From assembly GCA_023390905.1 (NCBI GenBank), contig JAEWBY010000041.1, positions 7,328 to 71,327 on the forward strand: 64,000 nucleotides of DNA, read 5' to 3'. The position numbers were made by a program, and so were the translations under genes. This DNA is from Pseudomonadota bacterium (GTDB lineage: Bacteria > Pseudomonadota > Gammaproteobacteria > Xanthomonadales > Xanthomonadaceae). This document shows, one piece after another, positions 25,914 to 38,119 of this stretch; within the stretch, counting starts at the first letter, position 1; each line of letters opens with the position of its first letter. Below the pieces are notes generated by a model. That model had not been told where the DNA came from. It made no database searches and worked only from the letters and a program-made list of their open reading frames with translations.

Positions 25914-26560
25914 GGCGGGTGATATCGCGCGCGCTGCTCGCGATCGCGCTGGGCGCGTCGGCCTCGGTGGCGGCGCAGGCGGCCACGCCGGCCAGCGAAA
26001 GCGATCGTGCGGTGATGGCCGATTACCTGATCGACATGATGCCGCTGCACACCATCTTCGCCCAGTTGATGAAGAGCAACGACGGCGAACTGAAAGGCCA
26101 GCTCGACGACGCGCAGCTCGAATGCTTCCAGCAGCAGGTGTCGCGGCCGGCGCTGCTGGCGCGCAAGCGGCGCGAGGTCGATGCGTTCGCCGAGCAGGAT
26201 CCGGCCAATTTCGCGGCCTCGCTCACCCTGCTGCGTGACGGCGCGGGTGAAACCGTCAAGCGGCTGGGCCAGGCGTCGGTGGGCGCGGCGCTCCAGCATG
26301 ATGGCGAAACCGATGCGGACCAGGCGATCGCGCAGGCTGCAGCGTCCACCTTCGATGTCAGCAAGATGGAACCGGATCAATTGATCGCGTTCATGAGCTT
26401 CGCCTACGGATCCCCGTATCGCCGCCTGCGTGAACTGTCCGGCTACGGCGAGTTCACCGACGCCGGATCCGAGGCCGCCTCCCCCGTGGAAACGATGCTG
26501 GACGCCATGGCGATCGAGATCGCCGGCACCTGCGGGATCCCCGCCGAATTCTTCGAGTAG
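25910..26560 (+). CDS. Exported protein of unknown function between carA and carB
   Basis: A 216-residue protein starting at a GTG that overlaps the carA stop (GTGA). It begins with a signal peptide (residues 1-24, ALLAIALGASASVAAQA). The mature part is helical and acidic, with LIDMMPLHTIFAQLMKSN near the start, and ends IAGTCGIPAEFFE. Two cysteines are visible. I recognise no catalytic motif or named family. Translational coupling to carA and a 4-base gap to carB mean it is made with carbamoyl phosphate synthetase, although it should act outside the cytoplasm. A hitch-hiking gene in the operon is as likely as a functional link. Confidence 0.85.
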   Translation: MRRVISRALLAIALGASASVAAQAATPASESDRAVMADYLIDMMPLHTIFAQLMKSNDGELKGQLDDAQLECFQQQVSRPALLARKRREVDAFAEQDPANFAASLTLLRDGAGETVKRLGQASVGAALQHDGETDADQAIAQAAASTFDVSKMEPDQLIAFMSFAYGSPYRRLRELSGYGEFTDAGSEAASPVETMLDAMAIEIAGTCGIPAEFFE

Positions 26561-26564
26561 ACCC

Positions 26565-29803
<3,239 letters not shown>

Positions 29804-29807
<4 letters not shown>

Positions 29808-30280
29808 GAGCACCACTGACCATGAAGGGCGCGCAGCGTCTGCGTGCCGAACTGGACAACCTGAAAACGGTCAAGCGGCCGGAAGTGATCACCGCGATCG
29901 CCGAGGCGCGTGCGCATGGCGATCTGAAGGAGAACGCCGAGTACCACGCCGCGCGCGAGCAGCAGGGCTTCATCGAAGGCCGCATCAAGCAGCTGGAAAG
30001 CGAGCTGTCGCATTCGGAGATCATCGACATCACCAAGCTCAACGCCGGTACGCGCATCGTGTTCGGCGCGACCGTGACGCTGGCTGACGTCGAAACGGAC
30101 GAAGAAAAGAAATACCAGGTGGTCGGCGATCTGGAAGCCGACATCAAGCAGGGCCTGATCGCGATCTCCTCGCCGCTGGCCCGAGCGCTGATCGGCAAGC
30201 ACGAGGGTGATGCGGTCATCATCGATGCACCGGCCGGCCAGCGCGAATACGAAATCGTCAGCGTCCGCTACCAGGACTGA
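29804..30280 (+). CDS. greA: Transcription elongation factor GreA
   Basis: Stimulates cleavage of backtracked RNA by RNA polymerase. The 158-residue length equals Escherichia coli GreA only if translation starts at the TTG at 29804 (MRAPLTMKGAQRL), which overlaps the carB stop; AAGGAG lies 8 bases before it. An ATG six codons later is the alternative. The N-terminal coiled-coil carries the acidic tip (AHGDLKENAEYHAAREQQGFIEGRI). The C-terminal FKBP-like domain contains SPLARALIGKHEGD. It opens the rpf region, as in Xanthomonas. Confidence 0.94.
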
Positions 30281-30289
30281 TCGGTCCGG

Positions 30290-31237
30290 ATGGCGACCGC
30301 CACGCTGCTGCTGCCCGCGCGCCGAAGGCTGGCGGGACAGCCGCTGCCCGCCGACGTCGGCAAGGCGCTCGGGCGTGCGGATCGCAGCCAGGCCGAGGCC
30401 GGCGAGCGTGAACAACTGCGGCGGCATTTCCGGCTGGTGCCCGATCACTGGCCGGTAGCCGCGCTCACGCGCCAACTCGATGCCGGCGATGCGGAAGAAG
30501 CGGCGTGGCTGCGTGCCGATCCGGCGCGCATCTCGCCCGACATCAACGGCGCGCGCATGCTCGCCCATGGTGAGGCGCTGGCGCTGGACGCCGGGGATCT
30601 CGCGCAGTTGCTGCCGTCGCTGAAGCCGTTGTTCGGTGACGCCGGTGCATTGCTGGAGGCGCCGCATCCGTCGCGCTGGTATCTGCGCCTGCCGAAGGGA
30701 ACGCGGCTGCCGGCATTCGCGCCGATCGACGATGTACTGGGCGACGATCTGTTCGCGCATCTGCCTGAAGGCGACGAAGGCCGCCGCTGGCGTGCACTGA
30801 TGACCGAGGCGCAGATCATCCTGCACAACCACCCGTGGAATGCGCGGCGTGTCCAGGCGGGCAAGGCGCCGGTCAATTCGCTGTGGTTCTGGGGCGCGGG
30901 CGTGCTGCCGCAATCAGTCGCCACACCGCACAAGCAGGTCAAAGGGCAGGACACGCTGCTGCGCGCGCTCGCGCTTGCCGCCGGCGTGTCGGCCGATGGC
31001 GATTCCGGCCAGGCCGTGGATGCGCTCATTGATCTGCGCCACCTGCGCCAGCTCGACGTGCTGGCGCGCGATGCCCTGCAACCGCTGCTGGCCGCGCTGG
31101 CTCGTGGCGAACTGCTGCGGCTGAAACTCGATTTCGGCGACGGTGCGCAGTTCGATCTGCGCCGCGATCAGCGCTGGCGTTTCTGGCGTCGATCTCTGGA
31201 TCGCCTGGAGCACGATTCGGCCGATCTCCCGGCATGA
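30290..31237 (+). CDS. rpfE: RpfE-type protein (phosphoglycerate mutase-like, COG4255 type)
   Basis: A 315-residue cytoplasmic protein with the RpfE pattern: LLLPARRRLAGQPLPADVGKALGRAD at the N-terminus, LEAPHPSRWYLRLP, EAQIILHNHPWNARRVQAGKAPVNSLWFWGAG in the middle, and a basic C-terminus. It is assigned by that pattern and by its place between greA and recJ, as in the Xanthomonas rpf cluster, where rpfE is linked to exoenzyme and polysaccharide regulation. Its biochemical activity is not established, despite annotations that call it a mutase-like protein. It overlaps recJ by 4 bases (ATGA). Confidence 0.85.
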   Translation: MATATLLLPARRRLAGQPLPADVGKALGRADRSQAEAGEREQLRRHFRLVPDHWPVAALTRQLDAGDAEEAAWLRADPARISPDINGARMLAHGEALALDAGDLAQLLPSLKPLFGDAGALLEAPHPSRWYLRLPKGTRLPAFAPIDDVLGDDLFAHLPEGDEGRRWRALMTEAQIILHNHPWNARRVQAGKAPVNSLWFWGAGVLPQSVATPHKQVKGQDTLLRALALAAGVSADGDSGQAVDALIDLRHLRQLDVLARDALQPLLAALARGELLRLKLDFGDGAQFDLRRDQRWRFWRRSLDRLEHDSADLPA

Positions 31238-32958
31238 AGAACGGTCCACGCATCGTCCGCCGTCCGGCCGTGCCGGTCGCGGGCTGGCCCGAGCACGTAT
31301 TGCCGCTGCTGCGCCGCATCTACGCCGCGCGCGGTGCCTGCGATCCCGCGCAGGCGCAGCCGCGTCTGGCGCAGTTGCTCAAGCCCGATGCCCTCGGCGG
31401 ACTGCCCGAGGCGGTCACGCTGCTGCAGCAGGCGATGGACGCGGATCGCCACATCGTGGTCGTCGGCGATTTCGATTGCGATGGCGCCACCGCCACCGCG
31501 GTGATGGTGCGTGGATTGCGTGCGCTCGGTGCGCGCCGCGTCACCGCCACCGTGCCCAACCGCATGGTCCATGGCTATGGCCTTTCACCGGCGCTGGTCG
31601 ATGAACTGGCGTCCGTGCAGCCGGATTTGCTGGTGACGGTGGATCACGGCATCGCCTGCCACGCCGGCATCGCCCGCGCGAAGGCGCGTGGTTGGCGGGT
31701 GCTGGTCACCGATCATCATCTGCCCGGCGCCACCTTGCCCGATGCCGACGCCATCGTCGATCCGAACGTGCAGGGCGATGGTTTTCCCAGCAAGTGCATG
31801 GCCGGTGTCGGCGTGGCGTTCTATGTCCTGCTCGCACTGCGGCGTGGCCTGCGCGAGCAGGGGCGCTGGCCTCAGGGCGAACCGGATCTTTCGAGCCTGC
31901 TGGATCTGGTCGCGGTCGGCACCGTCGCGGATCTGGTGCCGCTGGATTTCAACAATCGCGCGCTGGTGTCGGCGGGATTGCGTCGGCTGCGTGCCGGGCA
32001 GGGATGTGCGGGATTGCAGGCGCTGATCGAAGTATCCGGACGCCAGGCGCACTGCCTGACCGCGGCCGACATCGGCTTTGCGATCGCGCCGCGCCTCAAC
32101 GCAGCGGGACGACTGGAAGACATGGCGCTGGGCATCGAATGCCTGCTTAGTGACGACCTGGCGCAGGCGCGCGAAATGGCGGCCGTGCTCAACGGCATCA
32201 ATGCCGAGCGGCGTGGCGTCCAGCAGCAGATGACCGACGAGGCGACGATTGCGCTCGCGCGCGTGGCGACACTGGAGGGGCAGGCGCCGCTGGCGGTCTG
32301 CCTGTTCGACGAGAACTGGCATCCGGGCGTGATCGGTCTGGTGGCGTCGCGCCTGAAGGACAGCCTGCACCGGCCGGTCATCGCATTCGCGCCGGCCGAA
32401 CCCGGCAGCACGCTGTTGCGGGGATCGGCGCGTTCGATTCCGGGCTTCCACATCCGCGATGCGCTGGCGGCGATCGACACGGCCCATCCGGATCTGATTG
32501 CCCGCTTCGGCGGCCACGCGATGGCGGCGGGGCTGAGCCTGGAATCCGCGCATCTGCCGCGCTTCGAGTCCGCGCTGCACGCGGTCGCGGCCGAGCGCCT
32601 GGAACCGGAACACCTGCAGGCAGAACTGTGGAGTGATGGCGAGCTTTCCGGCCACGAGTTCGATCGCGTCCACGCCGAAGCATTGCGCGATGGCGGACCG
32701 TGGGGGCAGGGGTTTCCGGAGCCGATGTTCGACGGCGTGTTCGATGTGATCGACTGGCGCGTCATCGGCGAGCGGCATCTGAAGTTCTCGCTGCGCACGC
32801 ATGGACGGACGCAGCCGCTCAGTGCGATCCATTTCGGCGGCTGGCGCGATCTGGCACCGCCGGCACGCATCCACGCCGCCTACCAGCTCGATACCGACGA
32901 TTATCAGGATCGCCGGGGCATCCAGTTGATCCTGCGGCACTGGTCCGCCACCGAGTGA
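31234..32958 (+). CDS. recJ: Single-stranded-DNA exonuclease RecJ
   Basis: A 5'-3' single-strand DNA exonuclease for recombination and mismatch repair, 574 residues. The DHH-family metal motifs are present: GDFDCDGATATAVMV, TVDHGIACHAGI and VTDHHLPG. The DHHA1 domain follows (FGGHAMAAGLSLE), and the OB-fold tail is at the C-terminus. Start and rpfE stop overlap by 4 bases. It converges with the GGDEF gene across 43 bases. Confidence 0.96.
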   Translation: MKNGPRIVRRPAVPVAGWPEHVLPLLRRIYAARGACDPAQAQPRLAQLLKPDALGGLPEAVTLLQQAMDADRHIVVVGDFDCDGATATAVMVRGLRALGARRVTATVPNRMVHGYGLSPALVDELASVQPDLLVTVDHGIACHAGIARAKARGWRVLVTDHHLPGATLPDADAIVDPNVQGDGFPSKCMAGVGVAFYVLLALRRGLREQGRWPQGEPDLSSLLDLVAVGTVADLVPLDFNNRALVSAGLRRLRAGQGCAGLQALIEVSGRQAHCLTAADIGFAIAPRLNAAGRLEDMALGIECLLSDDLAQAREMAAVLNGINAERRGVQQQMTDEATIALARVATLEGQAPLAVCLFDENWHPGVIGLVASRLKDSLHRPVIAFAPAEPGSTLLRGSARSIPGFHIRDALAAIDTAHPDLIARFGGHAMAAGLSLESAHLPRFESALHAVAAERLEPEHLQAELWSDGELSGHEFDRVHAEALRDGGPWGQGFPEPMFDGVFDVIDWRVIGERHLKFSLRTHGRTQPLSAIHFGGWRDLAPPARIHAAYQLDTDDYQDRRGIQLILRHWSATE

Positions 32959-33001
32959 TCCACGACATCCGGCAGGAGGTCAGCCGCAGCCCGGCGCTTG
33001 G

Positions 33002-34915
33002 TCAGGTGCGCACACCGGCCACCGCGTGGCTCGACATCACCTCGATCGCGCCGGCGCGCACCGCCTGCTGCGGCTCTTCGAGCACGTCGGCCGCCGACAG
33101 CGTGTCCGGAAGCGTCTGGCCCCACAGGCCCACCCAGGCATCGCGATGGTCCTTGGCCGCGTACAGGGCGCGATCCGCCATGCGCAGCGCATAGCCCCAG
33201 TCGGCCTCCGGCTGCGCAGCGTCGGGCTGGAAGAACGGAAAGGGCGAGAACCCCACCGACACCGTCAGGGGCCAACTGCGATCGGCGGCCAGTTGCGTGA
33301 GCCCGCCCAGCGTCCCCTGCAACCGTTCGGCGAATGCGCAGGCCTGCGCGGCGTTGATGTCCGCACAGGCGACCAGGAATTCCTCGCCGCCCCAGCGCGC
33401 CACGATGTCGCCGGGACGGCAGGCTTCCTTCAGACGACGCGACAGCTCGACCAGTGCGGCATCACCGGCATGATGGCCCAGCGTGTCGTTGACCGCCTTG
33501 AAATAATCGATGTCGATCAGCAGCAGCACATGGCGCGAATCCGGCACGCGCGACTGCTGCGCCATCGCGGCGAGCGCGGTGCCGGCGGCGCGACGGTTCT
33601 TCAGGCCGGTCAGCGGATCGGTGGCACTGATGATGCGCAGTTGCCGGTTCTTGCGACGTTGCAGGACGAACAGCGACACGCCGGCCAGCATCAGCAGCAC
33701 CAGCAGCACGATGACGCCGTTGCGCAGCAGCCGAGAACGTTCGTCGGCCAGGCGCCGGATCTGCGCTTCATGGCGCAGCCGCTCCAGTTCACGCTGTGAA
33801 GCCGCGTTCTGGCTGCGGCCCTGCAAGTCGGCCAGCAGATCCAGACGCTGCTGCTTCATCGTGTTCATTTCAAGCGCGTGCAGCCGGCGGCCGACGGCCA
33901 GCGTCTGCTCGGCCTGTCCCAGCGCGGCGTGCGCGCCGATCCAGGCGAGCAGGACTTCGCGCTGCTCCTGTGGCTCGGCCTTGTCCTTGATCAGCTCCCA
34001 CGCGGCCTGCGCGCTGCGCAATGCCGCCGAGCCATCGCCGGATACGCGTTGCAGCGTCGACAACTTGGCCAGCGTGAGCGCTTCACCGCCGGGATCGCCG
34101 AGCTGCCGTTGTGCCGACAGCGCCTGTTGCAGCGCCGCGCGCGCCTGCGCCAGCCGATGCTCGCCAATCCACTGGCCGGCGCGTTCGCTGCGGATGCGTT
34201 CGACGACGATGCGGTTGTTCTGCTGCGCGGCGACCACCTCGCCACGATCGAGCATCGCCAGCGCTTCTGCCTGTCGGTCCAGGCGCAGCAGGTTGATCGC
34301 GTGGTTGTACAGCAGCAGCGGATCCTCATGTCCGACGGTGGCGCCGGCCGCGATCGCGCTGCGGTAGTAGCGGTCGGCGACCTCGGGCGAATCCAGATAA
34401 TCGGCGTGGATGAGGCCCACGTTGGTCAGCGTGGCCAGGCGCGTCAACGCCGCGTCTTCCGCACCGAGCCCGGCGGCGATGTCGTGCGCGCGCAGATAGG
34501 CCGCTTCGGCACGATGGATCTGGCCGGCGCCGTGATAGAACGCGCCGGCCTGCGAATACGCACGCAATTTGAGATCGGCCGCGAGCGAGGGATGCGCCCG
34601 CACGCGCTGTTCCATCAGCGCCGCTGACGCCACCGCGAGGTCATCGCGCCCCAGCAGGCTGGCCGCCATGCCCTGGCAACTGATCGCCTTGATCTGGTCT
34701 TCCGCCGACAGGCCGGGCGTCTTCAGCAGCATGCCGGCCAGTTCCAGCGCACGGGCCGGATCATTGCGGCGCAGTTGCAGGCATTCGGCGACGCGCGCCT
34801 CCACCGGCGGCTCGGCGCCGGCGCACGGAGCCACCAGGGCCAGAACCCACAGTGACGACAGCAGGAGGGTGCGCGCACGTGCCGGCGCGCAGGACACGGA
34901 ACAGGGCAACGGCAT
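33002..34915 (-). CDS. TPR-GGDEF diguanylate cyclase
   Basis: A membrane-bound diguanylate cyclase of 637 residues. A signal peptide (about 1-33) precedes a periplasmic region of TPR-like helical repeats (about 40-370), a coiled coil, one transmembrane helix (about 424-445, GVIVLLVLLMLAGVSLFVL) and a C-terminal GGDEF domain. The active-site loop is GGEEF (starting near residue 509), and the RPGD inhibitory I-site is intact five residues before it, so it should make c-di-GMP under product inhibition. I chose the ATG at 34915 because it begins directly before the signal peptide. It lies inside the rpf region, between recJ and prfB, and is divergent from prfB. Confidence 0.9.
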   Translation of the reverse strand: MPLPCSVSCAPARARTLLLSSLWVLALVAPCAGAEPPVEARVAECLQLRRNDPARALELAGMLLKTPGLSAEDQIKAISCQGMAASLLGRDDLAVASAALMEQRVRAHPSLAADLKLRAYSQAGAFYHGAGQIHRAEAAYLRAHDIAAGLGAEDAALTRLATLTNVGLIHADYLDSPEVADRYYRSAIAAGATVGHEDPLLLYNHAINLLRLDRQAEALAMLDRGEVVAAQQNNRIVVERIRSERAGQWIGEHRLAQARAALQQALSAQRQLGDPGGEALTLAKLSTLQRVSGDGSAALRSAQAAWELIKDKAEPQEQREVLLAWIGAHAALGQAEQTLAVGRRLHALEMNTMKQQRLDLLADLQGRSQNAASQRELERLRHEAQIRRLADERSRLLRNGVIVLLVLLMLAGVSLFVLQRRKNRQLRIISATDPLTGLKNRRAAGTALAAMAQQSRVPDSRHVLLLIDIDYFKAVNDTLGHHAGDAALVELSRRLKEACRPGDIVARWGGEEFLVACADINAAQACAFAERLQGTLGGLTQLAADRSWPLTVSVGFSPFPFFQPDAAQPEADWGYALRMADRALYAAKDHRDAWVGLWGQTLPDTLSAADVLEEPQQAVRAGAIEVMSSHAVAGVRT

Positions 34916-35079
34916 GCAGGCGGATCGGGGGGAAACGCAAGCATGCGTGATCTGCAATCCCGGTTCCACTCCTCATCCTCGACGCGCCGCCACTGCCGCA
35001 TCCCAAGGGCTCGCCACCGGCGGCCGGGCATGCGGCTCTGGTATCCTTGCCGACCGTTTCCGCCCCCGCCCGCATCGCC

Positions 35080-36205
35080 ATGATCGAACTGAACCCCATC
35101 CGCCAGCGCATCGCCGACCTGCAGGAACGGGTGGCCTCGCTACGGGGGTATCTTTGACTACGATTCCAAGCGCGAACGCCTGGAAGAAGTGAACCGCGAG
35201 CTGGAAAGCCCGGACATCTGGAACAACCCCGAATACGCACAGCAGCTCGGTCGCGAGCGCTCGCTGCTGGACAAGACCGTCAACGGCATCCGCGAGATTG
35301 ACGAAGGGCTGACCGGCGCGGCCGAACTGCTGGATCTGGCCGAGAGTGAAAACGACGAGGAAACCGCGCAGGCCGTGGTCGCCGATGTCGAGGGCTACGG
35401 CGGCCGCGTGGACAAGCTGGAGTTCCAGCGCATGTTTTCCGGCGAGATGGACAGCGCCAATGCGTTCGTCGACATCCAGGCCGGCGCCGGTGGCACCGAA
35501 GCGCAGGACTGGGCGGAAATCCTGCTGCGCATGTACCTGCGCTGGGCCGAGTCGCGCGGCTGGAAGGTCGAGCTGATGGAAGCCAGCGACGGGGAAGTGG
35601 CGGGCATCAAGTCGGCCACCTTCCGCGTCGAGGGCGACTACGCCTACGGCTGGCTGAAGACCGAGATCGGCGTGCACCGGCTGGTGCGCAAGTCGCCATT
35701 CGATTCGGACAACCGCCGCCATACCAGCTTCACGTCGGTGTTCGTCGCTCCGGAAGTGGACGACAACATCGACATCGACATCAATCCTGCCGATCTGAAG
35801 ACCGACGTGTATCGCTCGTCCGGCGCCGGCGGCCAGCACGTCAACAAGACCGAATCGGCCGTGCGCATCACCCACGTGCCCAGCGGCGTGGTGGTGGCGT
35901 GCCAGACCGAGCGCAGCCAGCACGCCAACCGCGATCGCGCGATGAAGATGCTCAAGGCCAAGCTCTACGAGATCGAAATCCAGAAGCGCAACGCGGAAAA
36001 GAACGCGCTGGAAGCCACCAAGTCCGACATCGGCTGGGGCAGCCAGATCCGCAACTACGTGCTGGACCAGAGCCGCATCAAGGATCTGCGCACCGGCATC
36101 GAGCGCACCGATACGCAGAAGGTGCTCGACGGCGATCTGGATGAGTTCCTTGAAGCCAGCCTGAAGGCCGGCCTGGAAGCCGGCGCCAAACGCATCGACG
36201 CGTGA
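35080..36205 (+). CDS. prfB: Peptide chain release factor 2, programmed +1 frameshift
   Basis: RF2 terminates translation at UGA and UAA. The first frame runs from the ATG at 35080 for 25 codons to an in-frame TGA (35155-35157). A +1 shift there continues with DYDSKRERLEEVNREL to the stop at 36203-36205, giving 374 residues. The SPF stop-recognition motif is in LVRKSPFDSDNRRH and the GGQ hydrolysis motif is in SSGAGGQHVNKTES. A gene caller that ignores the shift would start it at the GTG at 35189. Confidence 0.96.
35144..35157 (+). other. Programmed +1 frameshift site of prfB
   Basis: GGGGGT (35144-35149) acts as an internal Shine-Dalgarno-like stimulator just before the slippery CTT TGA (35152-35157), followed by C. 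This is the same arrangement as in Escherichia coli prfB. When RF2 is scarce the ribosome slips, so the level of RF2 regulates its own synthesis. Confidence 0.95.
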
Positions 36206-36310
36206 GGCCGGGTTCGCGGCCCGGGAGCGCCGATGGCGCATTCCGGCTGCGAACGCGACCGCTTCCTCCGTTCGCCATTCCGAATCATTCCAGCCCAATC
36301 CCACGCCACC

Positions 36311-37834
36311 ATGACCGACCAGCCGACCGCGACGCAGACCCACGCCGACGAGAACAGCCTCATCGCCGAGCGCCGCGCGAAACTGAGCGCGCTGCGCGGG
36401 CAGGGCATCGCGTATCCGAACGACTTCCGCCGTGCGGATTTCGCCGGCGATCTGCAGGCCGAATATGCTGACCAGGCGCTGTGGACGCCGGAGTCCCTGG
36501 AAGCCAGCGGCCGACGCGTCCGCATCGCCGGCCGGCTGATGGCCAAGCGCGTGATGGGCAAGGCCAGCTTCGTGCAGATCCAGGACGAATCCGGACGCAT
36601 CCAGTTGTTCCTGCAATCGAACACGCTGGGCGAGGTCTATGACGCGTTCAAGGGCTGGGACATCGGCGACATCATCGCCGCCGAAGGCGGACTGACGCGC
36701 ACCCGGACCGGCGAACTGTCGATCAAGGCCGACGTCCTGCGCCTGTTGACCAAGGCGCTGCGCCCGCTGCCGGACAAATGGCATGGCCTGTCCGATGTCG
36801 AGCAGCGCTACCGCCAGCGCTACGTGGATCTGATCGTCACCCCGGAAGCGCGCGATGTCTTCATCAAGCGCTCCCGCATCATCCGCGCGATCCGCGAATG
36901 GCTGGACGCGCGCCGTTTCCTCGAAGTGGAAACGCCGATGATGCATTACATCCCGGGCGGCGCCGCGGCCAAGCCGTTCGTCACCCATCACAACGCGCTG
37001 GGACTGGACCTCTACCTGCGGGTGGCGCCGGAGCTGTACCTGAAGCGGCTGGTGGTCGGCGGGCTGGAGCGCGTGTACGAGATCAACCGGAACTTCCGCA
37101 ACGAAGGCGTCAGCACGCGGCACAACCCGGAGTTCACGATGCTCGAACTGTACGAGGCCTACGCCACGTACAACGAGATCATGGATCTGACCGAATCGGT
37201 GATCCGCGACGTCGCGCATGAAGTGCTGGGCACCGGCCGCGTCACCTGGGAAGGCCGCGAGATCGATCTGGAGCCGGCGTTCCGCCGCTGGCGCATGGAC
37301 GAAGCCGTGCGCCACCACAATCCGGACATCAGCCAGGCCGACTGCACCGACCGCGAAGCCCTGGCGCGCCACTGCGAACGCCTGCGCATCCCGGTGAAAG
37401 CCTCCTACGGCTGGGGCAAGCTGCTGCTGGAAATCTTCGAGAAGACGGTCGAGCACACGCTGATCCAGCCGACCTTCATCACCGACCACCCGGTGGAGGT
37501 TTCCCCGCTGGCGCGCGCCAATGACGCCGATCCGGGCTACACGGATCGCTTCGAGTTGTTCATCAACGGCAAGGAACTGGCCAACGGTTTTTCCGAACTC
37601 AACGATCCGGAAGACCAGGCGGCCCGGTTCCAGGCGCAGGTCGAGGCGAAGGAAGGCGGGGACGACGAAGCCATGCACTACGACGCCGACTACATCCGTG
37701 CGCTGGAAGTGGGCATGGCCCCGACCGGCGGACTGGGCATCGGCATCGATCGCCTGGTGATGCTGCTGACCGGTTCGGATTCGATCCGCGACGTGCTGCT
37801 GTTCCCGTACATGCGGCCTGAACAGCACGGCTGA
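36311..37834 (+). CDS. lysS: Lysyl-tRNA synthetase (class II)
   Basis: Charges tRNA-Lys, 507 residues. The N-terminal OB-fold anticodon-binding domain (about 70-180, RVRIAGRLMAKRVMGKASFVQIQD) is followed by the class II catalytic core. Motif 2 is in FRNEGVSTRHNPEFTMLE and motif 3 is in GGLGIGIDRLVMLLT. I chose the ATG at 36311 (MTDQPTATQ); the upstream extension of the frame is not typical of the family. prfB-lysS is a conserved gene pair. Confidence 0.96.
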   Translation: MTDQPTATQTHADENSLIAERRAKLSALRGQGIAYPNDFRRADFAGDLQAEYADQALWTPESLEASGRRVRIAGRLMAKRVMGKASFVQIQDESGRIQLFLQSNTLGEVYDAFKGWDIGDIIAAEGGLTRTRTGELSIKADVLRLLTKALRPLPDKWHGLSDVEQRYRQRYVDLIVTPEARDVFIKRSRIIRAIREWLDARRFLEVETPMMHYIPGGAAAKPFVTHHNALGLDLYLRVAPELYLKRLVVGGLERVYEINRNFRNEGVSTRHNPEFTMLELYEAYATYNEIMDLTESVIRDVAHEVLGTGRVTWEGREIDLEPAFRRWRMDEAVRHHNPDISQADCTDREALARHCERLRIPVKASYGWGKLLLEIFEKTVEHTLIQPTFITDHPVEVSPLARANDADPGYTDRFELFINGKELANGFSELNDPEDQAARFQAQVEAKEGGDDEAMHYDADYIRALEVGMAPTGGLGIGIDRLVMLLTGSDSIRDVLLFPYMRPEQHG

Positions 37835-37988
37835 GGCTCCGGCGCGGCCAGAGGTGACGCGCTGCGACCACACGGTGGCGGATCCGCGTCAGCGAACCGG
37901 CGGATCACTGACCCCGGCCGGCATGGCTGGCGTTGATTTCGTGACCGGCTTCAATGTTTGACGCACGTATGTTCATCTTTTGCCGGAA

Positions 37989-38004
37989 TGGCATGCTTTC
38001 TGCG
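37989..38004 (+). promoter_or_regulatory. Candidate sigma-54 promoter of rpfGC
   Basis: TGGCATGCTTTCTGC has GG (37990-37991) and GC (38002-38003) with the required ten-base spacing of -24/-12 sigma-54 promoters, and matches the consensus TGGCACG-N4-TTGC at most positions. It lies 116 bases before the rpfG start, in a 285-base gap after lysS. That gap otherwise holds only a short GATCCGC/GCGGATC hairpin near 37881-37906. Functional evidence is lacking. Confidence 0.4.
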
Positions 38005-38119
38005 TCAAATTCCCCACGATGATGCCGTTATGGATCGCATGCAGACGACGGATGTCCCCGTCGCAGCGCATGCGGCTACGATAGATTGCCGTTCCATGGC
38101 GGCCGCTCCAGGGAATCCC

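Noticed and set aside
35080..35157. Short 25-codon ORF ending at TGA as a leader peptide or broken prfB
   Set aside because: It is the first segment of RF2, joined by the known +1 frameshift.
34973..37873. Antisense open frame of 966 codons opposite prfB and lysS
   Set aside because: Shadow frame; both sense genes are complete and conserved.
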